This document shows positions 1-5,687 of a stretch of 5,687 nucleotides of DNA, piece after piece. Position 1 is the first letter of the stretch; each line of letters begins with the position of its first letter. Below the pieces are notes generated by a model that searched no databases, had not been told where the DNA came from, and was given only the letters and a program-made list of their open reading frames with translations. Origin of the DNA: SURF-24 sp964537965 (GTDB lineage: Bacteria; Bacteroidota; Ignavibacteria; Ignavibacteriales; SURF-24); assembly GCA_964537965.1 (NCBI GenBank), contig CAZIDB010000282.1:1-5687 (forward strand), given 5' to 3'. The translations under genes were made by a program, and so were the position numbers.

Positions 1-1021
1 TTCCTACTTCAGGATCGATAATCTTGATGTATTTAAGTTCGTTTTTAAGTTTCAGTCTTCTTCTATCCAAAAGCAATTGAAGCAGTTCCTTTTCATATTT
101 ATTCTGGCTTCTTTCATCGTCATCTTTACCCTGCCATAAAGTAGGATAATATTTTTCTATTTCAGACGGATATAAACCGGCAAACAAAGAATTTCTTGAG
201 TATGGAGTTGCTGTTGGCAAAATTGAATAATAATAACTCTTCTCAATGTTGAACAGATCAATTAAATGCTTTTCCATCATCAACCATTGATCAATACGAA
301 GACAGTCAAGCACAAAGAAGAACACAACATTCTTTTCATCTTTAATAAGAGGAACAACATAATCATTTACAACGGATGTGGTAAGTGTGGGATTGTCTAT
401 GCTTTTCTCGGAGTTAATCCACTTCAGATAATTTTTTTCAACATACTTGCTGAATTCCTGGTTGCATTCTCTCCATTGATCGATGAGTGTTTGCCGTAAT
501 CCGAGTTCAGGATGAATATCTAATTCCATATCCCAGTTAACAAGTTTTAAATATATCTCAATCCATTCATCAAAATCAGGGCCGTACATAATCTCGCGGG
601 ATATCTCATTGAAATCCACAAGATAATCCTTAGCAACATATTCACTTGAAATCTTCTTAGCTTCCAGAACTTTTTTACAAACCATCAGCACCTGGCTTGG
701 ATGCACCGGTTTGATAAGGTAATCTGTAATTTTGCTGCCAATCGCATCGTGCATCAGGGATTCTTCTTCATTCTTTGTAACCATAATAACAGGTATGTTC
801 GGATTGATATCTTTAATTTCTGCAAGCGTTTCAAGTCCACCTTTTCCGGCCATCATTTCATCAAGAAAGATAAGATCAAAATTCTTTTCTTTAACCTCGC
901 TTATCGCATCATCGCCGTTTGTAACAGTTTCAACTTCGTAACCTTTTTCTGTAAGAAAGAAAATATGAGAACGAAGCAATTCAATCTCGTCATCTACCCA
1001 AAGGATTTTGTTATTTTTCAT
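1..1021 (-). CDS. porX: PorX-type T9SS response regulator, receiver + PglZ domain (3' end cut by window edge)
   Basis: 340 codons are visible and the frame stays open to the left edge. PorX proteins are usually a little over 500 residues, so roughly the last third is missing. Residues 1-120 are a CheY-like receiver: acidic pocket D10-D11, phosphoacceptor D54 in FLDEMM, T82 in VMVTKNEEE, Y101 and K104 in DYLIKP. A helical linker follows (about 120-225), then the start of a PglZ domain of the alkaline-phosphatase superfamily: a metal-ligand-type aspartate D239 in VVFFVLDCLRIDQW and the probable nucleophile T272 in SILPTATPYSRNSLFAG. No signal peptide or membrane segment is seen, so it is cytoplasmic. 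In Porphyromonas gingivalis PorX works with the kinase PorY, binds the sigma factor SigP and the motor protein PorL, and its PglZ domain is a zinc-dependent oligonucleotide phosphodiesterase. The ATG at 1021 is chosen because the receiver begins at once (MKNNKILWVDDE). The gene lies 74 bases downstream of sprA on the same strand. The family call is firm; conservation of the C-terminal metal ligands cannot be seen here. Confidence 0.93.
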   Translation of the reverse strand, partial: MKNNKILWVDDEIELLRSHIFFLTEKGYEVETVTNGDDAISEVKEKNFDLIFLDEMMAGKGGLETLAEIKDINPNIPVIMVTKNEEESLMHDAIGSKITDYLIKPVHPSQVLMVCKKVLEAKKISSEYVAKDYLVDFNEISREIMYGPDFDEWIEIYLKLVNWDMELDIHPELGLRQTLIDQWRECNQEFSKYVEKNYLKWINSEKSIDNPTLTTSVVNDYVVPLIKDEKNVVFFFVLDCLRIDQWLMMEKHLIDLFNIEKSYYYSILPTATPYSRNSLFAGLYPSEIEKYYPTLWQGKDDDERSQNKYEKELLQLLLDRRRLKLKNELKYIKIIDPEVG

Positions 1022-1095
1022 TTATTACCTGTCTGTTAGATAAAATATAAGTTTAAGAAATTTCAATTACTTAAAAAGGTTTTAATCAAGCTTTA
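1022..1095 (-). other. sprA-porX intergenic gap, no clear terminator or promoter
   Basis: This 74-base AT-rich gap separates the sprA stop from the porX start. I see no GC-rich hairpin followed by a T run. The only palindrome is the 8-base GAAATTTC, too weak to be a terminator. A TATATTTTA stretch resembles the -7 element of Bacteroidota promoters (TAnnTTTG), but no TTTG sits at the expected -33 distance. Read-through from sprA into porX is therefore the simplest reading, though an internal promoter is not excluded. Confidence 0.45.
1028..1030 (-). promoter_or_regulatory. weak Shine-Dalgarno-like AGG for porX
   Basis: On the minus strand AGG lies six bases before the porX ATG (AGGTAATAAATG). 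It is a short match and many Bacteroidota genes do without a Shine-Dalgarno, but the spacing is right and supports the chosen start. Confidence 0.4.
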
Positions 1096-4000
1096 TTACT
1101 GAATAGCAATATGAACATCCAGACCTGCTTCGTTTGTAGATGTAGCTGAAATTTTAGAAGCGCCTTCCGGTGTAACGGATGATTTTTTATAGAATACCGA
1201 CAAAGTTACCTTTGAACTGATAACATATTTAATTCTTGGTTCCATTGTCGTCCTTATAGTTCCATCCTGCGGAACCTTTTGATATTCTCTTTGTGAGTCT
1301 TTCATAATATGATTTACAATTGAATTTCTTGCATAAGTATATGAGAATGAAACTTCAATATCATTTTTTAGCGACACGCCAAACAAAGGAATTTCAAATC
1401 CTGATTTTGAATAACTTGCAGAAATACCAATATCCTTTGATGCTGTCTCAGTAATATTCTTTGTTGTAGCACCAAGGTCATAACTTGTTTTTGTTCCGTA
1501 TTTGATATTACCCGTCAGGTTACCTGTCCATATTTGATTAAACGTAACGTTCAAACCTACAAGTGGAGTAAAGCCATAGTTAACCTTTTGTGATTGCATT
1601 ACCTCTTTACCGTCCACATCAGTCTTCCATCCTTCTGTATATTCAGACGTATAGGAATGACTTATTGATACTCTTTTTGCCCAGGATTTGAAAACACTAA
1701 TCTTCTCAAGCCCGTCCCAGTTTATACTCCAGTTTGGTTTCGGAATATACTTGATAAGTTTTTCCAGGAATGGAATTTTCGATACAAGTGAAATAGATTC
1801 AAATCCCTCACTGAATGCTTCCGAAAGATTATCCTTCTCCGGTTTATATTTAGATTTTATGTTTTCAATTCCATCTTTTATAAATGGCAGGAAGAATACC
1901 GGTGGCAGAGCAACAAACGAACGCGTAATACTTCCTGTAGAAGTCGGTGAATTGGCAGTCATTGTTCCGGTAAGGCTATCAATTGTAATAGATACGCTCT
2001 TGCTGTTCTGCCAGCCAACTTTCCATTTTAATTCAAGGTTTGCACCTTCCCAAAGAGGTCTCTGAGTTTTAAGATCTATGCTGTTTCTCTGTGACGAGTT
2101 ATCCGTAATTGTACCATTTGCAATAGCACGGGGACCAATATCACTGCTAAGACCAAGCATAAACAACCTGTTTGGCCCGTATTCGCTTTTCTGGAATATT
2201 CCCCAGAAATTTGCAAGCCCTGAACCACCGCCTTTTAAACCCGAACCCTGAACATGATTATCCTGGGAAAAATTAATTTGAATATTATCATAATCAAAAA
2301 GCAGCCATCGGACAGAAGCCTTTATATACTGGTAAGCTACTTTAAAAGGTGAAACTTTAGGCTCTGCATTTTCAATAGAATCAGCAATAGCTTGCTCTCT
2401 TGCAAGTGAATCTCTTATTGCTTCAGCTTTTTTTATTGAATCAATTTTAGCGGATTCAAATAGAGATAATGAATCTGTCTGCGGATTCCTATCAACAGAA
2501 AGTGAATCTGTCTGCAAATTCTTAGCAACAGAAAGTGAATCTGTCTGCGGATTCTTAGCAACGGAAAGTGAATCAGTCTTTGGACCTTTTTCATCCACTG
2601 GTTTATTAACTTTCTGATCGTTAGTTCTTTTGTTTCTGCCTTGCTGCTTATTCTTATCTTTCGAATCGGTTGTTTGCTTTTGTTTTGTATCAGTCTGTTT
2701 ACCGGTAGTAGTTTTCTTGGTAGAAGTTTCTTTTTCAATATCATCTTCCTTGAACCATGGAGCAAACAGAGATTTCAGTTTAAACTGCATTGAAGCATTT
2801 ACTTTGCTTGTAACGCCCGCACTTCTGCCAAGACCCTTTTGAGTAGGATTGTTTTGCCAGTTATATGTTGCACCATAACCAAAGTTCAAGGTAAGATATT
2901 TACCAACATCCCAAAGTGAAGGAAGTTTTGGAGAAGTCTTCAGGTCAAAACTTTGCTGGAACTGGGTATTTTTTCCGAAGAAATCTTTTGTGAAAATATC
3001 TTTCCAGATTTCCGCTTCACTTCTAACCCTTATTACTTTACCGGTTTCATCTTTAATTGCAAGCAAATGTGCAAGCGATGAAGAAAAACTAAATGTATAA
3101 CTTGTGCTTAAATTTAATAATCCGCCATCTGTTATCTTCCATTGAAATCCAAGGTTTCTTGTTGTTTTAAAATCACGGCTTTCAATTGGCACTGAACTTT
3201 TAGCTCTTGCAAGACTGAACGAATAATTTCTTGAAGCTGTTAAGGCGGTGTTAAATGATTGCGGTGTAAAATAAATCTTTACGTTCCTGTAATCTGTAAA
3301 CAATTCAATTACAGAACCAAGCACAGGAATATTAGCAGGATAGAAGAAATTATTCTGGCTAAAATTTAATGAGTATGAAGCATTACCATTCCATGCCCAC
3401 GTCTTGTTCACTTCAGTAGTCGGGTTACGGCTGAACGATTTATTGTAATTAAAACCAAACTGCAGGTTGTTTACAAAATCTTTAAGGAACCAGTTATTTG
3501 AAGGAATCTTTACTTTAAAATTAGAAACAGACCAGGACTCATTAACACTTACTGTTTTTGTACTTTCAGTAAATTTCTTAATACTGTCTTCAGAAACACC
3601 TTTTGCTCTGAACTGGTTAGCAACTTCCGCAACTTTAATGTCTGTTCCAGGTTGATAAAGCGGAGCGGAGTTTTGTTCATTATGAGAGTAATTTAACCTT
3701 AAATTGCTGCCCGGTAAATTAATCGGCAGTACTTTTAATACATCAAAATCAACACTAACTCCCCAGTTCTTTGCATCTGTTCTTGAACCAAATCTATCCG
3801 ACAATTTATGGAAGTTTGCATCTGTTTGACTTGTATTATAATTAACGGTAAATAAATCGCCGACGTTTAATTTTGCAGAAGCGCTGTAAGCCCAGCCCGG
3901 CGTATCATCGGCGCCAATAACTCTAAGTTCATTCACCCAAATTTCACCGGACACAGGCAAATCCACACCTTTGCCTTTAGGATTTTCAATACCAATCATA

Positions 4001-4413
4001 AAGAATGCAACTTTGGTTAAAGCCGGTTTACCTTTAAAGCAATAATAATGTCCATCAGTACTCGGCACTTTAACTTTGAATACCGAAGTTGCCGAAACTG
4101 AATCTCCTCTCAATTGCTTAAATGCAGTAAGTTCATCAAACTTAATTGATAAGTCATACCAATTTAATGCGGCCGCATCAGTTATTGGTTTTATAGGCAT
4201 CCGGTATTCGTAATAATTTGTTGTATCGGAACCAAACCTGAAAAAGACTTCTGCAGCGTAGTTTGTTGAATCAACATATCTCGAAATATTATTTGCAGGA
4301 TTATCATCAACGTGTATAAATAATTTCATCTCATTATAGTTAAATAAATCAATCGCCCTAAGGTATTTAACTACTTCTCTTTTATCGCCGTCATTCAGTC
4401 CATTAACAATCAT
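1096..4413 (-). CDS. sprA: SprA segment downstream of the premature stop (C-terminal barrel part)
   Basis: 1,105 residues run from the first Met after the break to the real end of sprA. This Met is probably not a true start: the same frame is open for 97 more codons back to the TAA, and those codons read as SprA (VGVPSFSLVEYIRLF, LHLRFAEFNLVGNQW). No Shine-Dalgarno precedes it and there is no signal peptide. Numbering from this Met, residues 159-164 are WVNELR, a SprA motif, followed by repeated amphipathic beta-strands typical of a large outer-membrane barrel. Residues 556-684 form a low-complexity linker with a tandem repeat. Strands resume after it (WLLFDYDNIQINFSQDN, NRLFMLGL) and continue to the last strand, DVHIAIQ. 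On its own this product would lack export information and should not reach the outer membrane. Confidence 0.83.
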   Translation of the reverse strand: MIVNGLNDGDKREVVKYLRAIDLFNYNEMKLFIHVDDNPANNISRYVDSTNYAAEVFFRFGSDTTNYYEYRMPIKPITDAAALNWYDLSIKFDELTAFKQLRGDSVSATSVFKVKVPSTDGHYYCFKGKPALTKVAFFMIGIENPKGKGVDLPVSGEIWVNELRVIGADDTPGWAYSASAKLNVGDLFTVNYNTSQTDANFHKLSDRFGSRTDAKNWGVSVDFDVLKVLPINLPGSNLRLNYSHNEQNSAPLYQPGTDIKVAEVANQFRAKGVSEDSIKKFTESTKTVSVNESWSVSNFKVKIPSNNWFLKDFVNNLQFGFNYNKSFSRNPTTEVNKTWAWNGNASYSLNFSQNNFFYPANIPVLGSVIELFTDYRNVKIYFTPQSFNTALTASRNYSFSLARAKSSVPIESRDFKTTRNLGFQWKITDGGLLNLSTSYTFSFSSSLAHLLAIKDETGKVIRVRSEAEIWKDIFTKDFFGKNTQFQQSFDLKTSPKLPSLWDVGKYLTLNFGYGATYNWQNNPTQKGLGRSAGVTSKVNASMQFKLKSLFAPWFKEDDIEKETSTKKTTTGKQTDTKQKQTTDSKDKNKQQGRNKRTNDQKVNKPVDEKGPKTDSLSVAKNPQTDSLSVAKNLQTDSLSVDRNPQTDSLSLFESAKIDSIKKAEAIRDSLAREQAIADSIENAEPKVSPFKVAYQYIKASVRWLLFDYDNIQINFSQDNHVQGSGLKGGGSGLANFWGIFQKSEYGPNRLFMLGLSSDIGPRAIANGTITDNSSQRNSIDLKTQRPLWEGANLELKWKVGWQNSKSVSITIDSLTGTMTANSPTSTGSITRSFVALPPVFFLPFIKDGIENIKSKYKPEKDNLSEAFSEGFESISLVSKIPFLEKLIKYIPKPNWSINWDGLEKISVFKSWAKRVSISHSYTSEYTEGWKTDVDGKEVMQSQKVNYGFTPLVGLNVTFNQIWTGNLTGNIKYGTKTSYDLGATTKNITETASKDIGISASYSKSGFEIPLFGVSLKNDIEVSFSYTYARNSIVNHIMKDSQREYQKVPQDGTIRTTMEPRIKYVISSKVTLSVFYKKSSVTPEGASKISATSTNEAGLDVHIAIQ
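2362..2748 (-). other. low-complexity 129-residue linker encoded within sprA
   Basis: Between barrel segments, SprA here has a stretch without hydrophobic strand pattern. It starts acidic (EDDIEKE), becomes rich in K, T, Q and D (about 50 residues), passes through the 11-residue repeats, and ends in a charged probable helix with recurring DS/ADS steps (KIDSIKKAEAIRDSLAREQ). Such D-S rich charged tracts are common in periplasmic proteins of Bacteroidota. I infer a flexible periplasmic loop between two barrel strands; its length relative to other SprA proteins is not known to me. Confidence 0.65.
2468..2587 (-). repeat. 33-base in-frame tandem repeat in sprA, three full units plus a partial one
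   Basis: Units at 2468-2500, 2501-2533 and 2534-2566 are near-identical, differing at a few bases, and a decayed partial copy begins at 2567. Each unit encodes 11 residues of the form TDSLSVAKNPQ. A 33-base period keeps the frame, so copy number can change without breaking the gene. The near-identity at DNA level points to recent duplication. Confidence 0.88.
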
Positions 4414-4704
4414 GGATAAGGATTGTTCATTTCTAAGAACATCTTCATCAGCTTTAGTTCTATCTTTTTCACGTTGAACACCCGGAGGACTGTCATAGTA
4501 AGCGTCATTCTCTTCAATATTTACAACTGATAAAGTAAGTACATCATCTTCAGTCTGGTTTGCCTTTAATACTTTCTGCCATTGGTTACCAACAAGATTA
4601 AATTCTGCAAAGCGAAGATGGAGGCTATCCTTTAATCCGGTTGTGAATAGTCTGATATATTCAACAAGAGAAAAGCTCGGAACACCAACAGTTTTTTGAA
4701 AATC

Positions 4705-4707
4705 TTA
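4705..4707 (-). other. premature in-frame TAA inside sprA
   Basis: The codon after WYQFRIPL is TAA, and the next codons, in the same frame, read DFQKTVGVPSFSL and continue as SprA. The distance to the downstream Met at 4413 is a multiple of three, so no frameshift is involved. TAA is one base from AAA, CAA, GAA, TAT, TAC, TTA and TCA, so one substitution would restore the gene. A run of six A lies nine bases after the stop. A pair of compensating indel errors, one in that run and one near CTCTTTAAG, is a less likely explanation. Confidence 0.85.
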
Positions 4708-5687
4708 AAGAGGAATTCTGAATTGATACCATGGAACCCTGATACCACCACCGGTAATAAGCGGATTTTGAAATACATCCGTTCCTTCATATTTGCTAGT
4801 ATCTAAAGATATTTCATAGCGAAAATAACTGTTCAACTGGTCAAGATTCAGGTTCCTGTTCAAGTCTTCCGTATCTGGATATTTACCAACGTCAATAGAA
4901 ACAGCATTACCTTCTGTACCATTGATTCTTGAAAAATCAGCATTACCTAATGAAAAAGAATAATCATCACCATTAGGATCAGAATATGTTACTCCATACT
5001 GCGCTTGTTCCTGAGAATTAAACATCATATCAAGACCGGTATCTTCACCTTCATCAATAAGGTCATTTTCATTTTTATCTTCGGAATCAAGAAGATTATT
5101 AGGGATAGCATCTTCAGTTAATTTTCCAAGATCGATATATATTTTTGCTCCTTGAGGAACTCTACTTTTTTCAAGATTTACCCAGAATTCAAGAAACTCA
5201 ATATTTTCTTCAACGAGATTGGTCGCAGTTGATGAGAGCAGTTTCATCATACCACCCCAGTTTTGTTCGGGATTTTGTAACCTTGGTGAATTATTAAACT
5301 GACCACGGGTTCTTGGCCAGTATTCATAATCTAATACTGTAACCTGTTGATCCTGACGTGACGCCTGCTTTTCAGGCCAGATTTCATTTACATCTGCTCC
5401 TTCTCCAATTATTGTATACCACATACTTTTTGCTTTATAGAACATCTGTGTTGCGCGGCTTGAATCTCCGATAAAACTCAATCCATCAGGAACGCTTGGT
5501 TCGTGCCAGGAAGGATATGAAAGACCAACAGGTATGGTACGCTTTGAGCCTTCAAAATCATCTATGTACGCAATACTTTCACCCTGATCACCGGAAATTG
5601 TACTTTTCTTTGTATTGGGGTCAGGGTTGATATATGCAAATTCTCCTTTAACCTGCAGGTTAGACATTGTTCTTGTCGGAATTATTT
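4705..5687 (-). CDS. sprA: SprA segment upstream of the premature stop (5' partial)
   Basis: This is the upstream part of the interrupted sprA. The frame enters from the right edge; the first visible Met (5665-5667) is internal, since the codons before it are open (IIPTRT) and no signal peptide follows. Counting from that Met, residues 35-39 are IDDFE, a SprA hallmark. Residues 197-213 are an acidic segment of the form DxNxDxxDxGEDxGLD, like a calcium-binding loop. The DTEDLNRNLNLD and YFRYEISL stretches, about residues 265-288, match the usual SprA order. The segment ends with WYQFRIPL and then TAA, in the middle of a conserved beta-sandwich-like domain and well before most of the barrel, so a protein ending here could not form the pore. 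It was recognised from remembered family motifs, not an alignment. Confidence 0.85.
   Translation of the reverse strand, partial: IIPTRTMSNLQVKGEFAYINPDPNTKKSTISGDQGESIAYIDDFEGSKRTIPVGLSYPSWHEPSVPDGLSFIGDSSRATQMFYKAKSMWYTIIGEGADVNEIWPEKQASRQDQQVTVLDYEYWPRTRGQFNNSPRLQNPEQNWGGMMKLLSSTATNLVEENIEFLEFWVNLEKSRVPQGAKIYIDLGKLTEDAIPNNLLDSEDKNENDLIDEGEDTGLDMMFNSQEQAQYGVTYSDPNGDDYSFSLGNADFSRINGTEGNAVSIDVGKYPDTEDLNRNLNLDQLNSYFRYEISLDTSKYEGTDVFQNPLITGGGIRVPWYQFRIPL

Larger units (their letters stand above)
1096..5687 (-). pseudogene. sprA: sprA (sov), T9SS outer-membrane translocon, 5' partial, interrupted by one in-frame stop
   Basis: SprA (Sov in Porphyromonas) is the very large outer-membrane beta-barrel, usually about 2,400 residues, that forms the T9SS protein-conducting pore; in gliding Bacteroidota it also secretes the SprB adhesin. 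About 1,530 codons are visible and the N-terminal part, with the signal peptide, lies beyond the right edge. One frame runs from the edge to the TAA at 1096-1098 and is broken only by the TAA at 4705-4707. Family hallmarks lie on both sides of the break: IDDFE and an acidic DxNxD segment upstream, and WVNELR plus a long series of alternating aromatic/polar beta-strands downstream. The final residues (GLDVHIAIQ) look like a closing barrel strand. With no other frameshift or stop, the lesion is either a recent nonsense mutation or a base error in the sequence. If the stop is an error, this should be annotated as one intact CDS. porX follows on the same strand. Confidence 0.85.

Noticed and set aside
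266..499. Plus-strand open frame of 77 codons
   Set aside because: It is antisense to the PorX linker and PglZ start and shows no domain or start signal.
701..1039. Plus-strand open frames of 112 and 69 codons (701-1039 and 732-941)
   Set aside because: Both are antisense to the porX receiver domain, which is strongly conserved. The translations have no recognisable family features.
1031..1095. Rho-independent terminator after sprA
   Set aside because: Only an 8-base AT palindrome (GAAATTTC) is present, with no GC stem or following T run.
1688..2065. Plus-strand open frames antisense to sprA (1688-2065, 2630-2842, 3467-3655)
   Set aside because: They lie opposite well-formed SprA coding sequence. 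Their hydrophobic look is the expected mirror of its codons.
2433..2765. Minus-strand open frame of 110 codons overlapping the sprA linker in another frame
   Set aside because: It overlaps the repeat and low-complexity linker. A 33-base repeat without stops opens all repeated frames alike. The product is K/R/I/L-rich with no recognisable domain, and the sprA frame explains the DNA.
4411..4413. ATG at 4413 as the start of a separate downstream gene
   Set aside because: The frame is open for 97 codons upstream with SprA-like sequence, there is no Shine-Dalgarno or signal peptide, and the frame matches the upstream part exactly.
4705..4707. Programmed recoding (selenocysteine or pyrrolysine) at the sprA stop
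   Set aside because: The codon is TAA, whereas those systems use TGA and TAG. No strong hairpin is seen after it.

Overview
The window is AT-rich DNA that reads almost entirely on the minus strand and holds two neighbouring genes of the type IX secretion system (T9SS). T9SS occurs only in the Bacteroidota/Ignavibacteriota/Chlorobi (FCB) group. The protein style (acidic and lysine-rich, many aromatic beta-strands, D-S rich periplasmic linkers) and the sprA-porX pairing suggest a Bacteroidota or Ignavibacteriota-like organism. The exact lineage cannot be fixed from this window.

Layout, in the direction of transcription (right to left). From the right edge to base 1096 runs the 3' two-thirds of sprA, the giant outer-membrane beta-barrel translocon of T9SS, with its 5' part outside the window. 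This frame is broken once, by an in-frame TAA at 4705-4707. The reading frame is the same on both sides of the stop and both sides are clearly SprA, so the gene is otherwise intact. After a 74-base gap with no convincing terminator comes porX, from 1021 to the left edge. PorX is a response regulator whose CheY-like receiver is fused to a PglZ (alkaline-phosphatase superfamily) effector domain; its 3' end is cut by the window edge.

How they fit together: SprA is the channel through which proteins with T9SS signals cross the outer membrane. PorX, with the histidine kinase PorY, controls expression and function of T9SS in Porphyromonas gingivalis. Same strand, close spacing and no visible terminator suggest co-transcription of channel and regulator. 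The points most worth checking are the premature stop in sprA, the sprA-porX linkage, and a tandem 33-base repeat inside a 129-residue low-complexity linker of SprA. I saw no RNA genes, mobile elements, CRISPR arrays or plus-strand genes.
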